Below, piece after piece: positions 7,738 through 18,355 of a stretch of 64,000 nt of DNA (within the stretch, counting starts at the first letter, position 1; every line of letters starts with the position of its first letter). The position numbers were made by a program, and so were the translations under genes. This DNA comes from DASSHA01 sp035693145 (GTDB lineage: Bacteria > Chloroflexota > Limnocylindria > Limnocylindrales > CSP1-4): positions 1 through 64,000 of the forward strand of contig DASSHA010000161.1 in assembly GCA_035693145.1 (NCBI GenBank), given 5' to 3'. The notes under the pieces were generated by a model. That model had not been told where the DNA came from and ran no database searches. It was given only the letters and a program-made list of their open reading frames with translations.

Positions 7738-10599
7738 ATGACGGTCGAACCTGCCTCCGCGCGTGCCGCAGTCCGGCCGGAGCCGCCGGCTGGTGTTGCG
7801 GGTCGCGAGGTCGTGCACCTCGTCCCCCACACCCATTGGGACCGCGAGTGGTACCTGCCCTGGCAGCGCTTCCGGATGCGTCTCGTCGGGCTCGTCGACG
7901 GGTTGCTCGACGAGATGGGCGCCGACGACCGCGTCCGCTTCACCCTCGACGGCCAGACGGCGACCGTCGACGACTACCTGCAGATCCGTCCCGAGCGCGC
8001 CGCCGAGGTCGAGCGACTCGTCCGCGAGGGCCGCCTCGCCGTCGGGCCGTGGCGAATCCTCATGGACGAGTTCCTCGTCTCGGGCGAGACCCTCGTCCGA
8101 AACCTCGAGATGGGCGTTCGTCGCGCATCGGAGCTCGGGCGGGTCATGGCGATCGGCTACCTGCCGGACATGTTCGGGCACGTCGCGCAGATGCCGCAGA
8201 TCCTTCGCCGGGCCGGCATCGACGACGCGGTCGTCTGGCGTGGCGTGCCCGCCGTCATCGACCGGCACGCCTTCACCTGGCGGAGCCCGGACGGCTCGGC
8301 GGTCCGGTGCGAGTACCTCCTCGGCGGGTACGGCAACGGCCGCGACGTCCTCGCGCTTGCCGATCGGATCGGTCGCAAGCTCGACGTCTTCGTGGCCCTC
8401 CAGCGATCGACCTTCGGCGACGATGAGCTGCTCGCGATGTACGGCGAGGACCACTCGATCCCACGACCCGGCTACGCGGAGCTCGTGGCCGAGTACAACC
8501 GGTCACAGGATCGCTTCGAGATCCGGATCGAAACCCTGGCCGAGGCCATCGCGGCGCTCCGCCGTGGTTCGGCCCCGCAGCAAGCCTGGGACGGCGAGCT
8601 TCGATCGAGCGCCCGAGCGAACGTCCTCATGGGGGTCATCTCCCACCGGGTCGAGGTCAAGCAGGCGGCCGGGCGCGTCGAGCGCCTCCTCGAGCGACTC
8701 GTGGAGCCGCTCTGGGCGCTCCACGGTGAGTCGTGGCCGCGAGCGCTGCTCGACGAAGCCTGGCGTCGGGTGGTCGAGAACTCGGCCCACGACTCCATCT
8801 GCGCGTGTTCGGCCGAGGCGACGGTCGCGCAGGTACTCGTCAGGTTCGGCGAGGCCGAGCAGATCGGAAACGGCCTGCTCGATCGTCTCGTCGTCACCGT
8901 CGGCGATCACGCCCCGCGCGATGCCTACATCGTCCTCAACCCGACCCCCGCCACGCGAACCGACGTCGTGACGCTCGAGGTGCCGCTCCCGGTCGATGCA
9001 TCCGACGACGACCGGGTCGGCCTCGTCGACGAGGCGGGGACGCCGATCGCGATCCAGGACGAGGGACTCATCCGCCGGATGGTCCGGGAGGCGACGATCG
9101 ACGGGTCGGAGGTCATCGCCTACCTTCGCCGGCGCCTGCACGCACGAGAGCTGTACGGCCATCAGGTCAACGGCTATCGCTCCATCCCCCCACGGGCACC
9201 CGATGACGTCCACGAGCTGACGGTCGACGTCGACCTGGCGCCCGACCCGGACGAGCTCGACATGGACGAGCTGCTGGATCGGCTGGCGGCGGAGACGGCG
9301 CTCGCCCCCCGCTCCCGCTGGCACGTCGCGGTCGTGACGCGCCCGCGGCGGCGCCTGATGGTGCTCGCGACCGTGCCGCCGCTCGGCTGGTCCTCGCTCG
9401 CGCCCGCGCCGATCGCCGGCGCGCCGAGCGGGCCGACGAACCCGGTGGCCGTCGGCGAGCGCGGGCTGTCGAACGGCCTCGTCAGCGTCCGCGTCGCCGA
9501 CGACGGCACCCTGGCGTTCGAGGCGGACGGCACGATCGCCGCGGGCGTCGCCAGGATCGTCGACGGCGGCGACGTCGGCGACAGCTACAACTACGCACCA
9601 CCGCTCACGGACTCGCTCGTCGAGCGGCCGTCGAGCTGCCAGGTGACGGTCGGCCGGCGCGGCCCACTCGTCGGTGAGCTGACCGTACGGCGTCTCTACG
9701 ACTGGCCGGTCGGGCTCCTCGACGACCGTTCGGGACGGGCGAGCGAGACGGTCCCGTCGCCTGTCGCGATGACCGTCGAGCTGCGAGCGAACGAACCGTT
9801 CGTCCGGCTGTCGGTCGAGCTCGACAATCGGTCTGTCGACCACCGCGTCCGCCTCCACGTCCCGCTCCCGCGCAGCGCGCGCCGATCATGGGCCGAGGGC
9901 CAGTTCGCCATCGTGGAGCGCGGACTCGAGATGGAAGGCGGCCACGGAGAGGTTCCGCTGCCGACGTTTCCGGCCCACGGCTTCGTCGTCGCGGGCGGAG
10001 TCGCCGTGATCGTCGAGCACGTGACCGAGTACGAGCTCGTCGGCCGGACGGGCGCGGGGCCGGCGACCGAGCTCGCGCTCACGCTCGTCCGCGCGACCGG
10101 GTTCATCAGCCGCGACAACCATCCCTACCGGGACGAACCGGCCGGGCCGGTCATCGCGGCGCCGACGGGCCAGGCGCAGGGCGTCCATCGGCTGGTATTC
10201 GCGCTCATGGCCGCGCCGCACGGTGCGAGCGATCCGGCCGTCCTCGAGGCCGCCGATCGCGTCCGGCATCCGTTCGTCGTCGGGTCCGGCGGCGGGACCC
10301 GCCCGGCGTCGCCGGGCGATCCGCGACCGGGGCTGTCCGTCGACGGCGAGGCGATCGTCCTCAGCTCCCTCCGTCGCCGGGAAGAGGACTCGGACAGGGA
10401 CGTGCTCGAGCTCCGCCTCGTCCGTGAAGCGCCGGGCCCCGGAACCGCGACGGTCGGCGGATCGTTCGATCGGTTCCGCGAGGTCGACATCCTGGGGCAG
10501 CCGAGCGGTCCGTGGATGCCCGCGGCGGGACGGCTCGAGCTGCGGCTCGCGGGGTGGGAGATCCGCACGGTCCAGCTCGGGCGGCCGCCGGCGGCCTAG
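7738..10599 (+). CDS. alpha-mannosidase, GH38
   Basis: 953 residues, typical GH38 length. The opening VVHLVPHTHWDREWYLPW carries the zinc-binding HxHWD signature. GYLPDMFGHVAQMPQILRRA contains the nucleophile Asp, and the retaining-mannosidase mid and C-terminal beta-domains follow. It has no signal peptide, so it acts on imported oligosaccharides inside the cell. The ATG at 7738 is preferred because GAGG lies five bases upstream. The GTG at 7699 lies inside a strong hairpin and has no ribosome site. It is monocistronic and convergent with the YihY gene. It probably degrades alpha-mannosides together with the sugar genes nearby. Confidence 0.92.
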   Translation: MTVEPASARAAVRPEPPAGVAGREVVHLVPHTHWDREWYLPWQRFRMRLVGLVDGLLDEMGADDRVRFTLDGQTATVDDYLQIRPERAAEVERLVREGRLAVGPWRILMDEFLVSGETLVRNLEMGVRRASELGRVMAIGYLPDMFGHVAQMPQILRRAGIDDAVVWRGVPAVIDRHAFTWRSPDGSAVRCEYLLGGYGNGRDVLALADRIGRKLDVFVALQRSTFGDDELLAMYGEDHSIPRPGYAELVAEYNRSQDRFEIRIETLAEAIAALRRGSAPQQAWDGELRSSARANVLMGVISHRVEVKQAAGRVERLLERLVEPLWALHGESWPRALLDEAWRRVVENSAHDSICACSAEATVAQVLVRFGEAEQIGNGLLDRLVVTVGDHAPRDAYIVLNPTPATRTDVVTLEVPLPVDASDDDRVGLVDEAGTPIAIQDEGLIRRMVREATIDGSEVIAYLRRRLHARELYGHQVNGYRSIPPRAPDDVHELTVDVDLAPDPDELDMDELLDRLAAETALAPRSRWHVAVVTRPRRRLMVLATVPPLGWSSLAPAPIAGAPSGPTNPVAVGERGLSNGLVSVRVADDGTLAFEADGTIAAGVARIVDGGDVGDSYNYAPPLTDSLVERPSSCQVTVGRRGPLVGELTVRRLYDWPVGLLDDRSGRASETVPSPVAMTVELRANEPFVRLSVELDNRSVDHRVRLHVPLPRSARRSWAEGQFAIVERGLEMEGGHGEVPLPTFPAHGFVVAGGVAVIVEHVTEYELVGRTGAGPATELALTLVRATGFISRDNHPYRDEPAGPVIAAPTGQAQGVHRLVFALMAAPHGASDPAVLEAADRVRHPFVVGSGGGTRPASPGDPRPGLSVDGEAIVLSSLRRREEDSDRDVLELRLVREAPGPGTATVGGSFDRFREVDILGQPSGPWMPAAGRLELRLAGWEIRTVQLGRPPAA

Positions 10600-10627
10600 C
10601 GCCTCCGCACGTGCACGCCGATCCCGC

Positions 10628-11569
10628 TCACGGCGCGACCGCCGGGGTCGATCCGCCGACCGGGGTCGATCCGCCGACCGGCTCGACCCGGATCCGAACC
10701 CAGGCGGCGCCGAGCAGCAGCGCCTGAAACCCAGTCGCGAGCCAGACCATGAGACTGAAGATCGCGGCGAGCGAGCCGTAGATCGCGGCCGCGCCGATGA
10801 GTCGCGGGGCGAGCAGCGTGAACAGCTGCGTGAACAGCGCGAGCACGACGCCGACGACGACCGCGGGCGGCGACAGCGCGCGGATCGACACGTGCCGGTC
10901 GGGCACGAGGCGGTAGATGAGACCGACGCCGGCGACGAAGACGGTCGCCGCGAGCGCCGGCCCGATGACCCTCCACAGGATCCGCGTCCCCTCCCCCACC
11001 GGGAGGCCGAACGGCGACGTGTCCACGAGCGCCGAGGCCACGCCGGTGAGCACGACGCCGCCGAGGAAGACGACGACCAGGAAGACGACCGAGACGAGGC
11101 CGCGGACGATCCGCTCGACCAGGCCGCGCGGCGGCGTCTTGGCAAAGATCCGGGCGAACGCGTCGTCGAGCGAGCCGTAGAACCGACTCGCCCCCCAGGC
11201 GAGTCCCGCGATCCCGATGAGCGAGACGGGGACCGCGCCCCGCGACACCTGGGTCAGCGTCTGGTCGGCGATGTCGGCGAGCGGCGGGAACGTCTGGCCA
11301 ATCGCCGCGACCGCCTGCTGCTCGCGGACGGGATCGGCGATGAACAGGCCAAGGAGCCCGGTCAGCAGGAGCAGGCCCGGCAGCAGCGCGAACAGCGCGG
11401 CATAAGCGAGACCGCCGGCGAGCAATCCACCGCCGGCCCCGTTGAACACGTCGAGCGCGGCCCGCGCGGTCGCGACGGGGGGAAGCGCGAGAACCGCCGC
11501 GACGATCGGTTCAGCCCTCGCCCGCAGTCGGTCGAGCGGTCCGTTGGCGTCCGCCCCGGTGCGCGTCAG
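10628..11569 (-). CDS. YihY/BrkB-like inner membrane protein (probable CTG start)
   Basis: The C-terminal 273 residues show the YihY family pattern of six hydrophobic helices (LAYAALFALLPGLLLLTGLL, WGASRFYGSLDDAFARIF, YGSLAAIFSLMVWLATGFQA). The family is of uncertain function. The only in-frame ATG/GTG start (11449) would cut off the conserved amphipathic lead-in. The frame continues upstream with coding-like sequence (LDRLRARAEPIVAAVLALPP) to a CTG at 11569. That CTG overlaps the stop of the HTH gene as CTGA and has GAGGAG about eight bases upstream. I therefore propose a CTG start (313 residues). Ends in the 18-bp tandem repeat. Confidence 0.75.
   Translation of the reverse strand: MTRTGADANGPLDRLRARAEPIVAAVLALPPVATARAALDVFNGAGGGLLAGGLAYAALFALLPGLLLLTGLLGLFIADPVREQQAVAAIGQTFPPLADIADQTLTQVSRGAVPVSLIGIAGLAWGASRFYGSLDDAFARIFAKTPPRGLVERIVRGLVSVVFLVVVFLGGVVLTGVASALVDTSPFGLPVGEGTRILWRVIGPALAATVFVAGVGLIYRLVPDRHVSIRALSPPAVVVGVVLALFTQLFTLLAPRLIGAAAIYGSLAAIFSLMVWLATGFQALLLGAAWVRIRVEPVGGSTPVGGSTPAVAP
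10644..10679. repeat. two 18-bp tandem repeats in the yihY 3' end
   Basis: The 18-bp unit GGGGTCGATCCGCCGACC is present twice back to back. In the YihY reading frame it encodes the duplicated tail VGGSTPVGGSTP, so it changes only the protein's C terminus. Confidence 0.85.
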
Positions 11570-11808
11570 CCGGACAGCTCCTCGAACAGGCGCGGCTGGA
11601 GGTCCGCGGCCGCAACGCGCGGCCGGGCGGTCACGAGGGCACGCACCTGTCCGCGGCGGACGTACCGTCGGCCGCCGATCTTGATGCTCTGCAGGTGGCC
11701 GCGGCGCGCCCAGCCGCCGATCGTCGCGGGACGAAAGCGGACATTGGCAGATTCGAGCAGGGCCGCCGCCTCGGTCAGCGTGATCCAGTCCGACGGCGGA
11801 CGCGCCAC
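11566..11808 (-). CDS. helix-turn-helix domain protein (excisionase/MerR-like)
   Basis: About 80 residues: ITLTEAAALLE, then FRPATIGGWARRGHLQSIKI, then GGRRYVRRGQVRALV. This is the compact winged HTH of DNA-binding 'helix-turn-helix domain-containing' or excisionase-type proteins. The GTG at 11808 lies next to the FmdB stop. It probably binds DNA, but its target is unknown. It sits between an FmdB zinc ribbon gene and the YihY gene with overlapping ends, so the three are likely one transcript. Confidence 0.7.
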   Translation of the reverse strand: MARPPSDWITLTEAAALLESANVRFRPATIGGWARRGHLQSIKIGGRRYVRRGQVRALVTARPRVAAADLQPRLFEELSG

Positions 11809-11809
11809 C

Positions 11810-12193
11810 TCAGTCGCCCGAGCTGTCGGCCTTCGCCGTGGTCGCGGGCGTGGAGGCGGTGCCGGTGCCGCCCGCCTCGCCGCTGCCCGAGCCCTTCGAC
11901 CGGTCGCCGCTCGTCCCCGACGTCGCGCCCGTCGTCGAGCCCTTGTCGGACGACGCTTCGGCGTCACCATCCTTCGACCCGTCACTCGCCGCCTTCGAGC
12001 TCGCCTTCGCGGCCGCCCGATCCCGCTTCGCCCAGCCAGTGCCCTTGAACAGGATCGTCGGCGGCGCAAACGACTTGCGAAGCGTCGCGACAGCACCGCA
12101 GCTCGGGCAGGCCTCCGGCGGACCGCCCTGGATGGGGTGGACGATCTCGACGCGGCGACCGCACGACGAACAGAGGTAGTCGTAGGTGGGCAC
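11810..12193 (-). CDS. FmdB-family zinc ribbon protein
   Basis: 127 residues. MPTYDYLCSSCGRRVEIVH then ACPSCGAVATLRKSF gives the two CxxC knuckles of the FmdB/CxxC_CxxC_SSSS family, which is thought to act as a small regulatory zinc ribbon. Residues 50 to 127 are a low-complexity Ser/Gly/Ala/Asp/Lys tail that is probably disordered. The GTG at 12193 has no strong ribosome site. Family function is not established. Confidence 0.85.
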   Translation of the reverse strand: MPTYDYLCSSCGRRVEIVHPIQGGPPEACPSCGAVATLRKSFAPPTILFKGTGWAKRDRAAAKASSKAASDGSKDGDAEASSDKGSTTGATSGTSGDRSKGSGSGEAGGTGTASTPATTAKADSSGD

Positions 12194-12241
12194 GGCGGCG
12201 TCCGGCTCAGCTCCGCGAGCCGCGGACGGGGACGAGCGCGC

Positions 12242-12997
12242 TCACCCGCGCAGGAGCCGCATCCCGCACTTCGGGCAGTAGAACGCCCGCTCGTGCGCGG
12301 ATGCGAAACCGCAGTGTGCGCAGACGAGCCCGCCGCGTCCGGCCGCGGGGACCGGTCGCTCGATCGCGGTGATCCCGACCGCGTGCTGATTGGCGAGGAT
12401 GTTCGTCAGCAGCCCGCCGAGCAGCCGCTGGCCGAGGCGATCCGTGTCCCCGCGGACGCCCTTGCCGCCCCAGCCGACGACCGCCCGGACGATCATGTCG
12501 CCGGTCGCCTCGTCCCAGTGGGACGCGACGCCGCCGACGATGGCGTTGTACTCGGGATAGCCGGACGTGTCGACCTCCCCGTCGAGCATCGCCGAGCAGA
12601 ACGTGTCGAACGCGAGGTCGATCGCGTCGATGCTCTCGAGGACGACGAGCGCATGCCGGGTGATCGGCGAGTGGATGTGATGGGCGTTCAGCCACTGCAT
12701 CGCCTCGGATGGGTGGCTGATGACCGGCGTCGCCTGGCTGAACTCGATCGGCAGCGGCTCGACCACCTCGATGTCGCTCTTCGCGAGCCCGGCGAGCATC
12801 GACGGCAGCTCCGACATCGCGCGCGGGCCGGCCTTCATCCGGACGCCCTCGCTGCTCTTGCCGGCGTAGTAGAGCTTGAGCTGGTACTCCTGCGCGACGA
12901 TCTCCTCGGGCAGGCTGACCGATGGCACGGGCATCGGCGGCGGCGCGGCCTCGACGGGCTCGGTCCCCTGGCGGCGCTTGAGGAAGTCGAGTGGCAC
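12242..12997 (-). CDS. zinc ribbon domain protein of unknown function
   Basis: 251 residues. The C terminus has a rubredoxin-like zinc ribbon (VCAHCGFASAHERAFYCPKC). The central part is a mixed alpha/beta domain with no family I recognise (LSLPEEIVAQEYQLKLYYAG region). The GTG at 12997 is chosen because GGAG lies eight bases upstream. A CTGACG...TACGAT pair (-10 at 13071-13076, spacing 19) could serve as its promoter. Cytoplasmic; function unknown. Confidence 0.72.
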   Translation of the reverse strand: MPLDFLKRRQGTEPVEAAPPPMPVPSVSLPEEIVAQEYQLKLYYAGKSSEGVRMKAGPRAMSELPSMLAGLAKSDIEVVEPLPIEFSQATPVISHPSEAMQWLNAHHIHSPITRHALVVLESIDAIDLAFDTFCSAMLDGEVDTSGYPEYNAIVGGVASHWDEATGDMIVRAVVGWGGKGVRGDTDRLGQRLLGGLLTNILANQHAVGITAIERPVPAAGRGGLVCAHCGFASAHERAFYCPKCGMRLLRG

Positions 12998-13143
12998 CCG
13001 GTTTCTCCACGGACCGCGGCGATCGCGCCCCACCACGGAGCCGTGGGCGATCGACGACGGAACGGCCGCCATCGTATCAGCGCCGATCGGGCCTCCGTCA
13101 GCGTACGTTCGGGGGAGGCTCGGGAGGGCGAAACCGCCGCGGG

Positions 13144-14754
<1,611 letters not shown>

Positions 14755-14785
14755 GCGTGACCTCCTGCTGGAATGGGTCTGAACG

Positions 14786-14815
14786 TTGACACCCACGCGC
14801 ACCCGACCCTAGTCT
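14786..14815 (+). promoter_or_regulatory. promoter of the sugar ABC operon
   Basis: A perfect TTGACA at 14786-14791 is followed after 18 bp by TAGTCT at 14810-14815. Transcription from here would give a leader of about 230 bases before the binding-protein gene at 15050, containing the hairpin at 14844-14871. Confidence 0.45.
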
Positions 14816-14843
14816 CATTCCCAATCACGGCGCTTGGCCTCGT

Positions 14844-14871
14844 CCATCGGCGCGCTCGTTCGCGCCGATGG
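14844..14871. promoter_or_regulatory. perfect 11-bp inverted repeat in the sugar ABC leader
   Basis: The arms CCATCGGCGCG and CGCGCCGATGG are perfectly complementary with a 6-base loop CTCGTT. It lies between the divergent GH13 gene and the binding-protein gene, downstream of the predicted promoter. It could be an operator for a sugar-responsive repressor or an RNA hairpin in the leader. No U-tract follows, so it is not a canonical terminator. Confidence 0.55.
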
Positions 14872-15049
14872 CACCGCGTCCACCGCCTCGTGCCGGCGGG
14901 GTGGAGCGGCAGTCGGGCAATCGTCGCAGAACGCGAGCTCACTGGGGTTCGGAGAGGAGCCGACCCGGAACCGCCAAGCGATCGCTGATTACGCGTGACA
15001 GCGTCGACCATGATGGCGAGCTGCCGCGAAACGAATTTGGAGGTGGCCG

Positions 15050-16426
15050 ATGGCCAGAACCCGTCGGGTTCTTTCGCTCATCGCCGGAACGGCACTCTTC
15101 GTGACCGCGTGTTCCGGCGGATCCAGTCCTTCGCCGTCGAGCGGCGCGAGCCAACCGGCGACGAGCAGCGGCGCGTCCGCGCCCGCGTCCGCGCCCGCAT
15201 CTGCCGCGAGCTCGCTCCCGGCCGGGACGACGATCACGGTGACGTCCCTGTGGGGCGGCGCCGAGCAGGAGGCGTTCCAGAAGGTCCTCGACGCGTTCAA
15301 GGACGCGACCGGGGTCACGGCGACCTACCAGGCCCAGCGGACCGACTACGCGACGGTCCTCCAGAGCAAGATCACCGGCGGCAACCCGCCGGACGTCGCG
15401 ATCATGCCGGGCCTCGGCTTCCTGCGTCAGTTCGCCCGCTCGGGCGGCATCAAGAAGATCAGTGACCTCGGGATCGACCCGGCGAGCCTCGAAGGCAACT
15501 ACCCGCCCGGCATCCTCGACCCGGGCAAGGTCGACGACGACCTGTACGGGCTCATGGTCAAGTTCAACAGCAAGAGCACGTTCTGGTACAGCCCCACGAA
15601 GTTTCAGGACGCCGGCGTGACCGTGCCGAAGACCTGGGATGACCTCAAGACCGCGCTCGACACCCTCAAGTCCAAGGAAGGCGGTCCGCCGCTCGCGCTG
15701 GGCGCGAAGGACAGCTGGACCGTCGGTGACATGTTCGAGGAGATCTACCTCCGCCAGAACGGCGCCGACGCGTACAACAAGCTCTTCAGCCCGGACGGTG
15801 ACTGGACGGACCCGACCGTCGCGACCGCGATCGGCTCGCTGAAGGAAGTTCTCAACGACAACTACGTCACCGGTGGGATCAAGGCTGCCCTCGGCACGGC
15901 CTTCACCGACGCCATCGGGCAGACCTTCGGCACGAACCCCAAGTCGTCGCTCTACTACGAGGGCGGGTTCGTCGGCGGCATCGCGACCGGGCAGGTGAAC
16001 AAGAACCTGAAGCTCGGGACGGACATCGACTGGTTCCCGTTCCCGACGTTCGCGAACGGCCAGGGCGACACGGCAGCGGAGATCGGCGGCGACGAGATCG
16101 CGGCTCTGACCGACAAGCCGGGCGTCAAGGAGTTCATCCTGTACATGACGACCGCGGATGCCGGGAACGTCTGGGCCAAGCAGGGCACGATCATCTCGCC
16201 GGTCAAGGCGGTCGATCCCAGCAACTACCCGAATGACCTGGCGAAGAAGGAAGCGGCTCAAATCGCCAATGCCTCTGCCGTCGTGTACGACGGGCAGGAC
16301 ACGCTGCCCGCAGCCGCTCCGGACATGGGCGCGATGCTCCAGGAAGTGATCCAGGGGAAGGACGTCACGTCGCTCCTGAAGACCTTCAACGACGGAGTCA
16401 AGAGCGCCTGGGCCGGAGAGCAGTAG
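15050..16426 (+). CDS. sugar ABC transporter substrate-binding lipoprotein (alpha-glucoside type)
   Basis: 458 residues. The N terminus MARTRRVLSLIAGTALFVTA then CSGG is a lipoprotein signal with lipobox Cys near residue 21. A Ser/Ala/Pro-rich linker and a family 1 solute-binding domain follow (ITVTSLWGGAEQEAFQKVLD, PPDVAIMPGLGFLRQFAR). The pattern resembles AglE-like binding proteins, and a divergent GH13 alpha-glucosidase supports alpha-glucoside as ligand. The ATG is preceded by GGAGGTG. It is followed by a 14-bp hairpin, then two permease genes. No ATPase gene is in this operon; a shared MsmX-type ATPase elsewhere is likely. Confidence 0.9.
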   Translation: MARTRRVLSLIAGTALFVTACSGGSSPSPSSGASQPATSSGASAPASAPASAASSLPAGTTITVTSLWGGAEQEAFQKVLDAFKDATGVTATYQAQRTDYATVLQSKITGGNPPDVAIMPGLGFLRQFARSGGIKKISDLGIDPASLEGNYPPGILDPGKVDDDLYGLMVKFNSKSTFWYSPTKFQDAGVTVPKTWDDLKTALDTLKSKEGGPPLALGAKDSWTVGDMFEEIYLRQNGADAYNKLFSPDGDWTDPTVATAIGSLKEVLNDNYVTGGIKAALGTAFTDAIGQTFGTNPKSSLYYEGGFVGGIATGQVNKNLKLGTDIDWFPFPTFANGQGDTAAEIGGDEIAALTDKPGVKEFILYMTTADAGNVWAKQGTIISPVKAVDPSNYPNDLAKKEAAQIANASAVVYDGQDTLPAAAPDMGAMLQEVIQGKDVTSLLKTFNDGVKSAWAGEQ

Positions 16427-16446
16427 ACACGGCCGCCTAGCAAGCC

Positions 16447-16478
16447 GAGGCGCGGACGGGGCGACCCGTCCGCGCCTC
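16447..16478 (+). terminator. 14-bp stem hairpin between binding protein and permease genes
   Basis: Perfect 14-bp arms at 16447-16460 and 16465-16478 with tetraloop GCGA lie 20 bp after the binding-protein stop and just before the ribosome site of the first permease. There is no T-run. It is best read as an RNA-stabilising or attenuating hairpin that keeps binding-protein expression above permease expression, as between malE and malF. Confidence 0.7.
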
Positions 16479-16500
16479 GCATTTCGCGGAGGAATCGATC

Positions 16501-17448
16501 GTGGCGATCACTCCTCAACCGATCGAGCTGACGCCTGCCGGTCAGTCGCGAACCGCGGGTGGTGGCGGAAAGCTGCACGTCGAGCGGGACAGTCCGTTCA
16601 CGCTCGCGATCTTCCTGGGCCCCGCCTTCATCCTGCTCCTCGTCTTCCTCATCTACCCGGTCCTCTACACGCTGCGCCTCAGCCTCGACCGGGGCCTCGG
16701 CGGGAACTTCACCCGGTTGGTCGGGCTCGACAACTACGTCAGCCTGCTGAACCAGCCATCGTTCGTCCAGGCGATCGTCAACAACGTCCTCTGGATCGTC
16801 TTCTATACGGGCTTCGTCATCTTCCTCGGGCTGATCATCGCGGTCGTCGCGATGCGTGTCAGGTACGAGGCGATCATCAAGGCGATCGTGTTCATCCCGA
16901 TGGCGATCGCCGCGACGGCCCTCGCCGTCATCTGGGGCTTCGTCTACTCGACGGACCCGAACATCGGGCTGCTGAACGCGCTCCTCGGTGCGGTCAACAT
17001 CGGTCCGATCTCGTGGCTCGGCGACACGACGTTCGTGAACTGGGCCCTCATCGCGGTCGGCATCTGGGGCTCGACCGGGTTCGCCACGGTCATCCTGTCG
17101 GCCGCCCTCAAGAGCATTCCGGCGGAGATCCTCGAAGCGGCGCGGACCGACGGAGCGAACGAGCTCCAGATCTTCTGGCGGATCCTCGTCCCGATGGTCA
17201 GCCTGCCGATCTCCGTCCTCGCCGTCACGCTCATCGTGAACGTCATCAAGCTCTTCGACATCCCGTACGTCATGACCCATGGCGGCCCGGGGACGTCGAG
17301 CCGGGTGATCGCGTTCGAGATGTACATCCAGGGCTTCCAGTCCGGCCAGTTCGGTCGAGCCGCAGCGGTCGCCGTCGTCATGCTCCTGATCCTGATCCCG
17401 GTCATGGTCTTCAACATCAGACGATTCCGAAGCTCGGCGGTGGTCTAG
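16501..17448 (+). CDS. sugar ABC transporter permease (MalF/AglF type)
   Basis: 315 residues with six predicted membrane helices, starting with FLGPAFILLLVFLIYPVLYT. The EAA loop that docks the ATPase is EAARTDGANELQIFWRILVP near residue 215. GTG at 16501 is preceded by GGAGG. Forms the inner-membrane channel with the next gene and receives sugar from the 15050 lipoprotein. The gene is immediately followed by the second permease with no gap. Confidence 0.92.
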   Translation: MAITPQPIELTPAGQSRTAGGGGKLHVERDSPFTLAIFLGPAFILLLVFLIYPVLYTLRLSLDRGLGGNFTRLVGLDNYVSLLNQPSFVQAIVNNVLWIVFYTGFVIFLGLIIAVVAMRVRYEAIIKAIVFIPMAIAATALAVIWGFVYSTDPNIGLLNALLGAVNIGPISWLGDTTFVNWALIAVGIWGSTGFATVILSAALKSIPAEILEAARTDGANELQIFWRILVPMVSLPISVLAVTLIVNVIKLFDIPYVMTHGGPGTSSRVIAFEMYIQGFQSGQFGRAAAVAVVMLLILIPVMVFNIRRFRSSAVV

Positions 17449-18345
17449 ATGAGCACGGACGCGATCGCCACCCAGGCGGCACCTCGCGCCAGCGAGGACA
17501 CGCTCAGCGCCCGGATCGTCCGCGGCCTCAACCGGACGCCGATCCACATCGCGATGGTGATCGTCGGGGTGATCTGGCTGGCTCCCACGATCGGCCTGCT
17601 CATCACCTCGTTCCGGCCACGGACGGACATCCAGGCGACCGGCTGGTGGGAGACGCTCTCGACCCTCCGCTTCACGCTCGACAACTACGCCCAGGTCATC
17701 GGCGCGCAGAGCATGGGCCGGGCCTTCCTGAACAGCGTCATCATCTCCGTCCCGTCGACGCTCCTGCCGCTGGCCGTCTGCTCGCTCGCGGCCTACGCGT
17801 TCGCGTGGCTCCGCTTCCGGTTCCGGGACACGCTCTTCCTCATCGTCGTCGCGCTGATGATGGTCCCGGTCCAGCTCGGCTTCATCCCGCTGCTCCAGCT
17901 GTTCAAGCCGTTCGGGCTGACGCAGGGGTACGTGGCGGTCTGGCTCGCGCACACGGCGTTCGCGCTGCCATTCGGGATCTTCCTGCTCCGGAACTTCTTC
18001 ATCACGCTCCCGCGTGACCTCATCGAGGCCGCCCGAATCGACGGCGCGTCGGTGCTCGGCATCTTCCGGACGATCGTCGTCCCGCTGTCGGTCCCGGCCA
18101 TCGCGGCCTACGGCATCTTCCAGTTCCTGTGGGTCTGGAACGACCTCCTGATGTCGCTGATCTTCGTCCAGACGAACGCGAACTACCCCATGACGATCCA
18201 GGTCACGACGCTCCTGGGCACGTACGGCACGGAGTGGAACCTGCTCGCGGCCGCCGCGTTCCTCCTGATGGCCGTCCCGCTCGCGGTCTTCTTCAGCCTC
18301 CAGCGCTACTTCGTCCAGGGCCTGCTCGCAGGCTCCGTCAAGTAG
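17449..18345 (+). CDS. sugar ABC transporter permease (MalG/AglG type)
   Basis: 298 residues, six predicted membrane helices. The EAA motif is EAARIDGASVLGIFRTIVVP, and the C terminus LQRYFVQGLLAGSVK is the usual MalG-family ending. Second half of the transmembrane channel. The ATG directly abuts the stop of the preceding permease. The next gene (EEP family) starts 11 bp after its stop, so it may belong to the same transcript. Confidence 0.93.
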   Translation: MSTDAIATQAAPRASEDTLSARIVRGLNRTPIHIAMVIVGVIWLAPTIGLLITSFRPRTDIQATGWWETLSTLRFTLDNYAQVIGAQSMGRAFLNSVIISVPSTLLPLAVCSLAAYAFAWLRFRFRDTLFLIVVALMMVPVQLGFIPLLQLFKPFGLTQGYVAVWLAHTAFALPFGIFLLRNFFITLPRDLIEAARIDGASVLGIFRTIVVPLSVPAIAAYGIFQFLWVWNDLLMSLIFVQTNANYPMTIQVTTLLGTYGTEWNLLAAAAFLLMAVPLAVFFSLQRYFVQGLLAGSVK

Positions 18346-18355
18346 CGACGGGCCG

